A DNA stretch of 64,000 bases from Cupriavidus lacunae (GTDB lineage Bacteria; Pseudomonadota; Gammaproteobacteria; Burkholderiales; Burkholderiaceae), in the NCBI RefSeq assembly GCF_003353055.1, contig NZ_QKWJ01000003.1:186001-250000 (forward strand). Reading direction: 5' to 3'. Below, one piece after another: positions 41,403 to 49,441 of this stretch. A program made the translations under genes and the position numbers. The notes under the pieces were generated by a model. The model saw only the letters and a list, made by a program, of their open reading frames with translations, searched no databases and was not told the DNA's origin. Within the stretch, counting starts at the first letter, position 1. Each line of letters opens with the position of its first letter.

Positions 41403-42050
41403 CTATTCCGCGTCGGGCTGCGACTTCGGCTGCGCCTTCTGGAACGCCGGCAGTTCCATGCAGGCCTCATAGATCTTCGCGATCGCCGGGAATCTGCTCA
41501 GGTCGATATTGAAGCGCTTCGCGTTGAACACCTGCGGCACCAGGCAGAGATCTGCCAGTGTGGGCGTGTCGCCAAAGCAGAAGCGCCCGGCCTTGCCGCC
41601 ACGCTCCAGGTTGGCCTGCAGCGACGCGAAGCCCAGCTCGATCCAGTGGCGGTACCACGCGTCCTTGACCTCGTCGGTCACGCCCACGGTGTGCTTCAGG
41701 TACTTCAGCACGCGCAGGTTGTTCAGCGGGTGGATCTCGCACGCGATCTCCTGGGCCAGGCCGCGCACATAGGCGCGATCCAGCGCCGTGCCGGGCAGCA
41801 GCTTCGGCTCGGGGTGGATCTCGTCCAGGTACTCGACGATGGCCAGCGATTGCTGCAGCACGTGTTCACCGTCGACGAACGCCGGCACCAGGCCGTCAGG
41901 GTTCACGGCACGGAATTCCGGCTTGAGTTGCTGGCCGCCATCCTTGAGCAGGTGCACCGGCACGTAGTCATAGGTCAGCCCCTTGAGCTCCAGCGCGATG
42001 CGCACGCGGAACGAGGCCGAGCTGCGGAAATAGCTGTAAAGCTTGAGCAT
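41403..42050 (-). CDS. maiA: Maleylacetoacetate / maleylpyruvate isomerase (zeta-class GST)
   Basis: Glutathione-dependent cis-trans isomerase of aromatic catabolism. It has 215 residues with a thioredoxin-fold N-terminus. The active-site motif is SSASFRVRIAL near residues 10-20 (catalytic SSCS region written SSAS). QSLAIVEYLDEIHPEP is the GSH-site helix. The 4-bp gap after the FAH-family gene means cotranscription. Tyrosine (maleylacetoacetate) and gentisate (maleylpyruvate) routes are both possible; no ring-cleaving dioxygenase is nearby. Confidence 0.88.
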   Translation of the reverse strand: MLKLYSYFRSSASFRVRIALELKGLTYDYVPVHLLKDGGQQLKPEFRAVNPDGLVPAFVDGEHVLQQSLAIVEYLDEIHPEPKLLPGTALDRAYVRGLAQEIACEIHPLNNLRVLKYLKHTVGVTDEVKDAWYRHWIELGFASLQANLERGGKAGRFCFGDTPTLADLCLVPQVFNAKRFNIDLSRFPAIAKIYEACMELPAFQKAQPKSQPDAE

Positions 42051-42054
42051 CGGT

Positions 42055-42756
42055 TCAGACTACCTTGATGATGAGGTCGCCCACGCCGCCGACGTGGCAC
42101 TGCATGACATCGCCCTTGACCACCGGGCCCACGCCCTCGGGCGTGCCGCTGTAGATCAGGTCGCCCGGCTGCAGCTCGAACAGCTTCGACAGGTAGGACA
42201 CCATCTCCGGCACCGACCAGATCAGGTCGGACAGGTCACCGCGCTGCTTTTCCACGCCGTTGACCGCCAGCGTCACCTCACCCTTCTCCGGATGGCCGAC
42301 AGCCGACACCGGGACGATCGGGCCGATCGGCGCGGACTGGTCAAAGGCCTTGCCAGTCTCCCAGGGGCGGCCGGTCTTCTTCGATTCGTTCTGCAGGTCG
42401 CGGCGGGTCATGTCCAGGCCCACGGCATAGCCGAACACGTGGCCGGGGGCCTGGTCGACCGGGATATCGCGGCCGCCCTTGCCGATCGCCACCACCAGCT
42501 CCACTTCATAGTGGCAGTTGCTGGTGCCCGGCGGGTACGGGAAGGCGCCTTCGGTGCCGTCGGCGACATAGCTGACCGCATCCGACGGCTTGCAGAAGAA
42601 GAACGGCGGCTCGCGGTCCGGGTCCGAGCCCATTTCACGAGCGTGAGCAGCATAGTTGCGGCCGACGCAATACACGCGCCGGACCGGGAAGCTAGCGTTG
42701 CTGCCGCGCACCGGCACGCCAACGGGCGCGGGCGGGGCGAACACGAATTCGGTCAT
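42055..42756 (-). CDS. Fumarylacetoacetate-hydrolase-family protein (fumarylpyruvate hydrolase-like)
   Basis: Metal-dependent hydrolase of beta-diketones, 233 residues. Metal-binding residues lie in [15 protein letters not shown] and [14 protein letters not shown]. Its short length and [16 protein letters not shown] start resemble fumarylpyruvate hydrolase (NagK-type) more than full-length FAH. Paired with maiA, it could finish gentisate or homogentisate breakdown. The ATG at 42756 has GGAGA upstream. Confidence 0.85.
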   Translation of the reverse strand: MTEFVFAPPAPVGVPVRGSNASFPVRRVYCVGRNYAAHAREMGSDPDREPPFFFCKPSDAVSYVADGTEGAFPYPPGTSNCHYEVELVVAIGKGGRDIPVDQAPGHVFGYAVGLDMTRRDLQNESKKTGRPWETGKAFDQSAPIGPIVPVSAVGHPEKGEVTLAVNGVEKQRGDLSDLIWSVPEMVSYLSKLFELQPGDLIYSGTPEGVGPVVKGDVMQCHVGGVGDLIIKVV

Positions 42757-43012
42757 GCATCTCTCCAGATTTGTTCTGATTGGTGCTGCGGCGCGCGGGA
42801 TGCGGGGTTGCGGCATGCAGCCACTCGCGACGTCGCCAGCAGACGCGCCCGGCGCAGCAGGGCAACAGGATACACCGCGGGGGTTGGCTCTGCGTACGAC
42901 CGCATACAATGAATCCAGGCATCCTCGCAGCGCCACCGCACCGGACTGGCGCAGGTGATCCGATACTTACCCGGCGCGAATCTTGCGTGGCGCACTGCAA
43001 CAGAGCCTAGCC

Positions 43013-43654
43013 ATGACACGACGCCATCAGCCCCCCGCGCCCACGACACCCGCCACGCCCGCCACCGGAGGCCGGGTGTTGCGCATCCTGCTCGTGCGCG
43101 ACCCGCTTGACGTGGACCCGCTGAACGTCGAGACCATCCGCAGCGGGCTGGTGAACGCGGGCTTTACCGAGATCCAGATCGTCGATGCCGACCTGCGCCT
43201 GCCGGATGTGATCACGGCCACCCAGCCCGACATGCTGATCATCGCGTCCGAGTCCGCCGCGCGCGACACCATCGAGCATGTCTGCGTCTCGACCCAGCAC
43301 GCGCCGCGCCCGATCGTACTGTTCACCGACAACGACGACAGCCAGCGCATCAAGGCGGCGCTGACCGCCGGCATCACCGCCTATATCGTGGACGGCCTGC
43401 GCGCCGAACGCGTCAAGACCGTACTCGACGTGGCCTACGCGCGCTTCGAACTGGACCAGCAGCTGCGCGCCGAACTCGACGCCACGCGGCTGAAGCTGGC
43501 CGAGCGCAAGGTGGTCGAGCGCGCCAAGGGCCTGCTGATGCAGGCGCGCGGCCTCAGCGAGGAAGAGGCCTACAAGCGCCTGCGCGGCATGGCGATGGAG
43601 CGCGGCCTGAAGTTGGTGGACGCCGCCCAGCGCGTGATCGACGTGATGGGCTGA
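43013..43654 (+). CDS. nasT: NasT-like ANTAR-domain antiterminator
   Basis: RNA-binding regulator of 213 residues. Residues ~22-140 form a receiver-like domain (RILLVRDPLDVDPLNVETIRSGLVNAGF), but the phospho-accepting Asp position is Ala78 (PDMLIIASES), so it is a pseudo-receiver. A linker helix leads to the C-terminal ANTAR three-helix domain: ERKVVERAKGLLMQARGLSEEEAYKRLRGMAME. Known NasT proteins are released by the nitrate sensor NasS and then stop termination in nitrate-assimilation leaders. The leader just downstream has matching RNA hairpins. No separate nasS is visible in the window. Confidence 0.9.
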   Translation: MTRRHQPPAPTTPATPATGGRVLRILLVRDPLDVDPLNVETIRSGLVNAGFTEIQIVDADLRLPDVITATQPDMLIIASESAARDTIEHVCVSTQHAPRPIVLFTDNDDSQRIKAALTAGITAYIVDGLRAERVKTVLDVAYARFELDQQLRAELDATRLKLAERKVVERAKGLLMQARGLSEEEAYKRLRGMAMERGLKLVDAAQRVIDVMG

Positions 43655-43698
43655 GCCGCCTTCGCCAGCCAGTCGCGGTGCGCTGCCGCACACGGCTG

Positions 43699-43709
43699 GT
43701 GCATTGCAC
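43699..43709 (+). promoter_or_regulatory. Possible upstream activator site
   Basis: GTGCATTGCAC, a short inverted repeat about 140 bp before the sigma-54 promoter. It has NtrC-like half-sites (GTGCA/TGCAC), but in reversed order and with too short a spacer. Weak candidate. Confidence 0.25.
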
Positions 43710-43847
43710 ACTCCTGGCGCTACCCGCCTGAGCCGCCCCGCCTCCCCTGCCTCCCGAATGCGGCGGCGGCCTCTCCGCGCGCACCGCATCCGCCCATTTC
43801 GCCCCGATCCGGCACATGGCCGCCCGTAAATGTTGCACCGCACAGGC

Positions 43848-43862
43848 TGGCACACGCCTTGC
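43848..43862 (+). promoter_or_regulatory. Sigma-54 (-24/-12) promoter of the nitrate transporter operon
   Basis: TGGCAC-ACGCC-TTGC matches the consensus TGGCAC-N5-TTGC exactly, with the GG and GC dinucleotides at correct spacing. Predicted transcription start is about 43873, immediately before the first ANTAR hairpin. Confidence 0.85.
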
Positions 43863-43873
43863 GTCATGCAGGT

Positions 43874-43927
43874 ATCGGCCAACGGCGGCCGATCGACAAT
43901 TCAGGCGGACACGGCCAACGCGGGCCG
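43874..43927 (+). promoter_or_regulatory. Two-hairpin ANTAR RNA target
   Basis: Hairpin P1 (43874-43893): stem ATCGGCC/GGCCGAT, six-base loop AACGGC. Hairpin P2 (43912-43927): stem CGGCC/GGCCG, six-base loop AACGCG. Both loops have A at position 1 and G at position 4, the described ANTAR signature. The linker is 18 bases. Confidence 0.88.
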
Positions 43928-43945
43928 CGCCACGCCACGGACAAC

Positions 43946-44006
43946 GGCGTCCCTGCACCGCAGCGGTCTTCTGGCGAAGCCGGCTGCGCAAGGGGACGCC
44001 TTTTTT
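43946..44006 (+). terminator. Leader terminator controlled by the ANTAR hairpins
   Basis: Outer stem GGCGTCCC (43946-43953) pairs with GGGACGCC (43993-44000). An inner CGCAGC/GCTGCG pair (43959-43964, 43983-43988) extends it. TTTTTT (44001-44006) follows directly. The nrtA ribosome binding site GGAG begins four bases later, so this is a regulated leader terminator, not an operon end. Confidence 0.8.
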
Positions 44007-44020
44007 CTTGGAGCCATGCA

Positions 44021-45331
44021 ATGCCCTCTCGCCTCAGGTTTGCCAAGCCGCTGCATGCAGCCGTCCAGGTTTCCGACTCGGCTGCCGACGCCGTGCCGGC
44101 CAGCACCGGCCGCCGCCGCGCGCTGGCCACCATCGCCGGCGCCAGCGTGATGACGCTGGTCGACCCGCTGGTGCGCGCCGGCGCGTGGGCAGCGGGCTCT
44201 GACGCGCCGGAGAAGACCGACGTGCGCATCGGCTTTATCCCGCTGACCGACTGCGCCTCGGTGGTGATGGCGGCCACGCTCGGGCTCGACAAGAAATACG
44301 GCATCAAGATCACGCCGAGCAAGGAAGCCTCGTGGGCCGGCGTGCGCGACAAGCTGGTCAATGGCGAGCTGGATGCGGCCCACGTGCTGTACGGCCTGAT
44401 CTACGGCGTGCAGCTGGGCATCGGCGGCCCGAAGAAGGACATGGCTGTGCTGATGAGCCTGAACAACAACGGCCAGGCCATCACGCTGTCGTCCAAGCTG
44501 GCCGAGAAAGGTGTCAAGGACGGTGCCAGCCTGAAGGCGCTGATGATGAAGGAAAAGCGCGACTACACCTTCGCCCAGACCTTCCCCACCGGCACGCACG
44601 CGATGTGGCTGTATTACTGGCTGGCGGCCAACGGCATCAACCCGATGCAGGACGCCAAGGCGATCACGGTGCCGCCGCCGCAGATGGTGGCCAACATGCG
44701 CGTGGGCAATATGGACGGCTTCTGCGTGGGCGAACCCTGGGGCGCGCGCGCCATTGCCGACAAGATCGGCTTTACCGCCGAGACCACGCAGGCGATCTGG
44801 AAGAACCACCCCGAGAAGACGCTGGGCACCACCGCTGAGTTCGTCCAAAAGCATCCCAACACCGCGCGCGCGATGGTAGCCGCGGTGCTGGAGGCATCGA
44901 AGTTCATCGATGCGTCGGCCTCGAACCGCCGCAAGACCGCTGAGACCATTGCCGCCAAGTCCTACGTCAATACCGACATGGACATCATCCTGGACCGCAT
45001 GCTGGGCCGCTACACCAATGGCCTGGGCAAGACCTGGGACGATCCCGACGCGATGAAGTTCTACCAGGACGGCAGCGCCAACTACCCCTACCTGTCCGAC
45101 GGCATGTGGTTCCTGACCCAGCACAAGCGCTGGGGCCTGCTGAAGGAACATCCGGACTATCTCGCCGTGGCAAAACAGGTCAACCGCATCGACGTCTACA
45201 AGCAGGCCGCCACCGCCGCCCAGGTGCCGCTGCCCAGAAGCGACATGCGCAGCGCCAGGCTGATCGACGGCGTGGTCTGGGACGGCAAGGACCCCAAGGC
45301 CTACGCCGATGGTTTCAAGATCAAGGCCTGA
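44021..45331 (+). CDS. nrtA: Nitrate-type ABC transporter substrate-binding protein
   Basis: Periplasmic binding protein of the NrtA/NasF/CmpA family, 436 residues. A Tat-like signal has RRR at 31-33, then ALATIAGASVMTLV; the region before it is long. The mature part has IGFIPLTDCASVVMAATLGLDKKYGI and NMRVGNMDGFCVGEPWGARAI, typical of nitrate/nitrite/taurine-type binders. GGAG with a 7-base spacer precedes the ATG at 44021. Placement behind an ANTAR leader strongly supports nitrate as ligand, though bicarbonate or cyanate relatives exist. Confidence 0.9.
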   Translation: MPSRLRFAKPLHAAVQVSDSAADAVPASTGRRRALATIAGASVMTLVDPLVRAGAWAAGSDAPEKTDVRIGFIPLTDCASVVMAATLGLDKKYGIKITPSKEASWAGVRDKLVNGELDAAHVLYGLIYGVQLGIGGPKKDMAVLMSLNNNGQAITLSSKLAEKGVKDGASLKALMMKEKRDYTFAQTFPTGTHAMWLYYWLAANGINPMQDAKAITVPPPQMVANMRVGNMDGFCVGEPWGARAIADKIGFTAETTQAIWKNHPEKTLGTTAEFVQKHPNTARAMVAAVLEASKFIDASASNRRKTAETIAAKSYVNTDMDIILDRMLGRYTNGLGKTWDDPDAMKFYQDGSANYPYLSDGMWFLTQHKRWGLLKEHPDYLAVAKQVNRIDVYKQAATAAQVPLPRSDMRSARLIDGVVWDGKDPKAYADGFKIKA

Positions 45332-45381
45332 TGCAAACCTTTTCCACTGATCCGCAGTGCCCCTGACGAAAGGAGCCAGAC

Positions 45382-46287
45382 GTGAATGCCATAGCCCACC
45401 CTACGCCCGATGGTGCAACCGTAGCCGCCAGCGCCGACCCCGACACCAAGGAGCGGGCGCGCCGCCGCGAGCAGGAAATCGCCGCGCAGGCCCGGCGCGC
45501 CGAACGCCGCGAGGCAGTCGCCGCGCTGGTGCTCAAGACCGTGCCGCCGGTGCTGGGCTTTGCCCTGTTCGTGCTGGCCTGGCACGGCATCGCCACGATG
45601 ATCCCGGCCATCCCCACACCGGGGGCGACATGGAACGCCGCGGTGCCGCTGTTTGCCGACCCGTTCTACCGCAACGGGCCCAATGACCAGGGCATCGGCT
45701 GGAACGTGCTGGCGTCGCTGGCGCGCGTGGCGGCGGGCTTCGGCCTGGCCGCGGTGGTCGGGATCCCGGCTGGCTTCCTGATCGGGCGCTTTACCTTCCT
45801 GAACGCGATGACCGCGCCGGTGATCAGCCTGCTGCGCCCGGTCTCGCCGCTGGCGTGGCTGCCGATCGGGCTGCTGCTGTTCAAGGCGGCCAACCCGGCC
45901 GCGATCTGGGCGATCTTTATCTGCTCGATCTGGCCGATGGTGATCAACACCGCGGTCGGCGTCACGCGCGTGCCGCAGGACTACCTGAACGTGGCGCGCG
46001 TGCTCGACCTGTCGGAATGGAAGGTGTTCACGCGGGTGCTGTTCCCCGCGGTGCTGCCCTACATGCTGACCGGCGTGCGGCTGTCGATCGGCACTGCGTG
46101 GCTGGTGATCGTCGCCGCCGAGATGCTGACCGGCGGCACCGGCATCGGCTTCTGGCTGTGGGACGAATGGAACAACCTGAAGGTCGAGCACATCGTGATC
46201 GCGATCTTCGTGATCGGCATCATCGGCCTGCTGCTGGAACACGCGCTGCTGGCGCTGGCCCGGCGCTTCAGCTACGGCACCAACTGA
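45382..46287 (+). CDS. nrtB: Nitrate-type ABC transporter permease
   Basis: Inner-membrane permease of 301 residues. It starts with GTG at 45382 after an AAGGAGC site. The N-terminal ~50 residues are hydrophilic and Arg/Ala-rich. About six helices follow, with the EAA loop (LDLSEWKVFTRVLFPAVLPYMLTGVRLSIGTAWLVIV). TIGR01183-like NrtB features include ARVAAGFGLAAVVGIPAGFLIGR. It is the second gene of the operon, 50 bp after nrtA. Confidence 0.92.
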   Translation: MNAIAHPTPDGATVAASADPDTKERARRREQEIAAQARRAERREAVAALVLKTVPPVLGFALFVLAWHGIATMIPAIPTPGATWNAAVPLFADPFYRNGPNDQGIGWNVLASLARVAAGFGLAAVVGIPAGFLIGRFTFLNAMTAPVISLLRPVSPLAWLPIGLLLFKAANPAAIWAIFICSIWPMVINTAVGVTRVPQDYLNVARVLDLSEWKVFTRVLFPAVLPYMLTGVRLSIGTAWLVIVAAEMLTGGTGIGFWLWDEWNNLKVEHIVIAIFVIGIIGLLLEHALLALARRFSYGTN

Positions 46288-46305
46288 TACGCGGGGAGCA
46301 ACGCC

Positions 46306-47109
46306 ATGGACAAGTTCGTCAGCATCGAAAACGTCGGCCAGACCTTCAAGACCCGCAAGGGCCCATTCGTCGCCCTGCGCGATATCAACCTGCAGATCGC
46401 CGAGGGTGAGTTCATCACGCTGATCGGCCACTCCGGCTGCGGCAAGTCCACGCTGCTGAACCTGGTCGCGGGGCTGGCCACGCCCACCGCCGGCGCGCTG
46501 ATCTGCGCCGGGCGCGAGATCGCCGGCCCGGGGCCGGAGCGCGCGGTGGTGTTCCAGAACCACTCGCTGCTGCCGTGGCTGACCTGCTTCGAGAACGTCT
46601 ACCTGGGCGTGGAGCGCGTGTTCGCGGCCAGCGAGAGCAAGGCGCAGCTCAAGGCGCGCACGCACGACACGCTGGCGCTGGTGGGCCTGACGCACGCCGA
46701 GAACAAGTACCCGCATGAGATCTCCGGCGGCATGAAGCAGCGCGTGGGCATTGCCCGCGCGCTGGCAATGGCGCCCAAGGTGCTGCTGATGGACGAGCCC
46801 TTCGGCGCGCTCGATGCGCTCACGCGCGCGCACCTGCAGGACGAGCTGATCAAGATCGTGGCGCGCACGCGCAGCACGGTGGTGATGGTGACCCACGATG
46901 TCGACGAGGCCGTGCTGCTGGCCGACCGCATCGTGATGATGACCAACGGCCCGGCCGCGACCATCGGCGAGATCCTGAAGGTGGACCTGCCGCGCCCGCG
47001 CGACCGCGTGGCGCTGGCCGACGACAAGGCCTACCACGCCTGCCGCACCGCGGTGCTGGACTTCCTCTACCGCAAGCAGCGCAACCCGGCGTTGCAGGAA
47101 GCCGCGTAG
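46306..47109 (+). CDS. nrtC: Nitrate-type ABC transporter ATPase
   Basis: Cytoplasmic ATPase of 267 residues that energises uptake. Walker A is GHSGCGKST, signature ISGGMKQRVGIARAL, Walker B LLMDEPFGAL, and H-loop VTHDVDEAVLLADRI. It has no C-terminal binding domain, so it is the short NasD/NrtD-type. It lies 18 bp after nrtB. Nitrate or nitrite reductase genes are not in this window. Confidence 0.92.
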   Translation: MDKFVSIENVGQTFKTRKGPFVALRDINLQIAEGEFITLIGHSGCGKSTLLNLVAGLATPTAGALICAGREIAGPGPERAVVFQNHSLLPWLTCFENVYLGVERVFAASESKAQLKARTHDTLALVGLTHAENKYPHEISGGMKQRVGIARALAMAPKVLLMDEPFGALDALTRAHLQDELIKIVARTRSTVVMVTHDVDEAVLLADRIVMMTNGPAATIGEILKVDLPRPRDRVALADDKAYHACRTAVLDFLYRKQRNPALQEAA

Positions 47110-47199
47110 TGCTTGCCCGCCGCGCCCCGGTTGGCGGCAATGGGCGCGGCGGCCCTGCTCCGCTATCATGAACCCAGAACAGACCACCCCCACACCGCC

Positions 47200-48198
47200 A
47201 TGACCACACCAGCCGCCCCATTTCCCGCCGCCCGCTATATCAAGGAGATTGGCCGCGGCGTCAACGGCGCCCGGGCGCTGCCGCGCGAGGACGCGCAGGC
47301 CTTGTTCGACGCCATGCTGGCCGGGCGCGTCTCCGACCTGGAGCTTGGCGCCATCCTGATGGCCTACCGCATCAAGGGCGAGGCGCCGCACGAACTGGCC
47401 GGCATGCTGGAAGCCGCCCATGCGCACTGCCAGCCAGTGCCGGCACCGCCTGACCGCCAGGTGGTGGTGATCCCAAGCTACAACGGCGCGCGCAAGCAAC
47501 CCAACCTGGTGCCGCTGCTGGCGCTGCTGCTGGCGCGTGAGGATATCCCCGTGCTGGTGCACGGCACGCGCCTGTTCAACGGCCGCGTGACCAGCATGAC
47601 GCTGTTCGAGGCGCTGGGCGTGCCCTTGTGCGCAACCACCGCCGAGGCCGCGGCACGGCTGCATGAAGGAAATGGCAGCGACCACGGGCCGCTGGCGGTG
47701 CTGCCCGTGGATGTGCTGTCGCCCGGGCTGTCGCAGCTGCTGGAGCGGCGCACCGTGATCGGCCTGCGCAATTCGGCGCATACGGTGGCCAAGATGCTGC
47801 AGCCGGTTGGCGAGCATTCGCCGGCGGAAGGGTTGCGGCTGTACAGCTACACTCACCCCGAATACCGCGAGACGCTGACCGATTATTTCTCGCACGAACC
47901 CGCCAACGTACTGCTGGCACGCGGCACCGAGGGCGAAGTGGTGTCCGATGCACGCCGCACCAGCCGCATCGACTGGCTGCATGAAGGCCACCAGCAGACC
48001 CTGGTCGATCCGGCCGTGGGTTCGCTGGCCGAAGTGCCGGAACTGCCACCCGGCAGCGACGCCGGCCTGACCGTAGCCTGGATCCGGCGCGTGCTGGACG
48101 GCGCGGTGCCGGTGCCGGCGCCGATCGCGATCCAGGTCGAGGCCATCCGCGAATGCCTGCGGCAAGGCACCCGCGTGACCTGGGCCAGCCCGGTCTGA
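47200..48198 (+). CDS. ybiB: YbiB/TrpD2-family nucleic-acid-binding protein
   Basis: A 332-residue protein with the anthranilate-phosphoribosyltransferase-like fold: a helical N-domain (about 1-75) with YRIKGEAPHELAGMLEAAH, then an alpha/beta domain. E. coli YbiB binds DNA and RNA without sequence specificity and has no transferase activity. The PRPP-site loop of TrpD (GTGGD) is not seen, consistent with this. It follows nrtC by about 90 bp on the same strand; whether it is in the nitrate operon is unclear. Confidence 0.88.
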   Translation: MTTPAAPFPAARYIKEIGRGVNGARALPREDAQALFDAMLAGRVSDLELGAILMAYRIKGEAPHELAGMLEAAHAHCQPVPAPPDRQVVVIPSYNGARKQPNLVPLLALLLAREDIPVLVHGTRLFNGRVTSMTLFEALGVPLCATTAEAAARLHEGNGSDHGPLAVLPVDVLSPGLSQLLERRTVIGLRNSAHTVAKMLQPVGEHSPAEGLRLYSYTHPEYRETLTDYFSHEPANVLLARGTEGEVVSDARRTSRIDWLHEGHQQTLVDPAVGSLAEVPELPPGSDAGLTVAWIRRVLDGAVPVPAPIAIQVEAIRECLRQGTRVTWASPV

Positions 48199-48217
48199 GC
48201 CAGCCCCGGGACGGCTG

Positions 48218-49093
48218 TCAGGGCTTGCGCGGGGGCAGCGGGATGCGCTCGGTCTCGCCCGGCACGTGCGGGAACTGGTCGTCCTCCCAGCGCTGGGCGG
48301 CGGCTTCGATCGCCACCTTGCTGCTGGCCACGAAATTCCAGTAGATGAAGCGATGCCCGTCGGTCGGGTCGCCGCCCAGCAGCATCACGCGCGACGGCGC
48401 CGTGGCCGTCAGCGTCGCCGGCTGGCCCGGGGTGAGCACCACCATATGCTCGGCCGGCAGCGGCTCGCCGTCGAGCGCCACCGCGCCGTCGACAGGATAG
48501 ATGCCGCGCTCGGCATGGTCGGCCGGGATCTCCACGCTGGCGCCCGCGTCCAGCTCGATCGCCACGTACAGCGTGCGGCTGAAGACCTTGACCGGCGAGG
48601 TCTCGCCGAAGGCATCGCCGGCGATCACCACCATGCACACGCCGGGCCGCTCGATGCGCGGCAGCGTGGCGGCGGGATGGTGGAAGAACGACGGCTCGGC
48701 GCCCTCATGCTCCTGCGGCAGCGCCAGCCAGGTCTGGATGCCATGCAGGCGGGCACCGTCGGGGCGCACATGCTCTGGCGAGCGCTCCGAGTGCACGATG
48801 CCGTGGCCGGCGGTCATCCAGTTGACGTCGCCCGGGCGGATCGCCTGGTCACTGCCAAGGCTGTCGCGGTGGATGATCTCGCCTTCGAACAGGTAGGTGA
48901 CGGTAGCCAGCCCGATATGCGGATGCGGGCGCACATCCGCGCCCTGGCCGGGCGGCAGCTGCACCGGGCCCATATGGTCGAAGAAGATAAACGGCCCGAC
49001 GGTCTGGGTCGCCGCGGCCGGCAGCAGCCGGCGCACGGTGAAATCGCCCAGGTCGCGCACATGCGGCTTGAGCAAGTGTTCGATAGCAGACAT
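48218..49093 (-). CDS. Pirin family protein
   Basis: A 291-residue double cupin. The N-terminal metal-binding cupin has HPHIGLATVTYLFEGEIIHRDSLG and WMTAGHGIVHSE (His/Glu ligands). The C-terminal cupin lacks this motif. Pirins have been reported as quercetinases or redox-sensing regulators; no role is visible here. The ATG at 49093 has GGAGGAG upstream. Downstream it converges with ybiB. Confidence 0.92.
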   Translation of the reverse strand: MSAIEHLLKPHVRDLGDFTVRRLLPAAATQTVGPFIFFDHMGPVQLPPGQGADVRPHPHIGLATVTYLFEGEIIHRDSLGSDQAIRPGDVNWMTAGHGIVHSERSPEHVRPDGARLHGIQTWLALPQEHEGAEPSFFHHPAATLPRIERPGVCMVVIAGDAFGETSPVKVFSRTLYVAIELDAGASVEIPADHAERGIYPVDGAVALDGEPLPAEHMVVLTPGQPATLTATAPSRVMLLGGDPTDGHRFIYWNFVASSKVAIEAAAQRWEDDQFPHVPGETERIPLPPRKP

Positions 49094-49441
49094 AACTCCT
49101 CCGGTGGAATGAGAGAGGCTCGCAAGCATGCCAGCGCGCCGTCGCTTGGTCGAGTGTAGCCGCTGGTGCAACAAATCATTCCAGCAGCAGGCAGAACCCG
49201 CGTGCCCCGCGCCGCTCTAATATCCATTACGCCGTACCGTAGGTATCGTTCCCGGCGCTCGATGTGACGAATAGCTATGCCATTAGCAAAGGTCATCGAC
49301 GGGAACTATCACGGCCATCGGGACTCCAATTAGCACTCAGCCGGCCAGAGTGCTAAGATGCGTTGCAGTGCCGCCGACCATTCCCAAGAGGAGGCGCGGC
49401 GCACCGGCAACTGAAGCGCCGGATGCGAAAGGAGCCATTGC
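49094..49441 (+). other. 348-bp gap upstream of rpoH with heat-shock control
   Basis: No gene is supported. The right third contains the CIRCE operator and an extended -10 (TGCTAAGAT, 49351-49359) partly inside it. The left part should hold the pirin promoter. A strong AAGGAG ribosome binding site lies before the rpoH GTG. Confidence 0.55.
49330..49356. promoter_or_regulatory. CIRCE operator (HrcA binding site) upstream of rpoH
   Basis: TTAGCACTC-N9-GAGTGCTAA, a perfect match to CIRCE with a 9-base spacer (AGCCGGCCA). It overlaps an extended -10 element, so HrcA binding should repress rpoH. It lies about 85 bases before the start codon. Confidence 0.92.

Noticed and set aside
43699-43709. 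NtrC enhancer site upstream of the sigma-54 promoter
   Set aside because: Half-sites GTGCA/TGCAC are present but in reversed order with a one-base spacer, unlike TGCAC-N5-7-GTGCA. Kept only as a low-confidence feature.
45301-48165. 954-codon open frame opposite nrtA-nrtB-nrtC-ybiB
   Set aside because: It spans four genes with good motifs and ribosome binding sites on the other strand. Its composition (His/Arg/Gln/Gly) is typical of antisense shadow in high-GC DNA.
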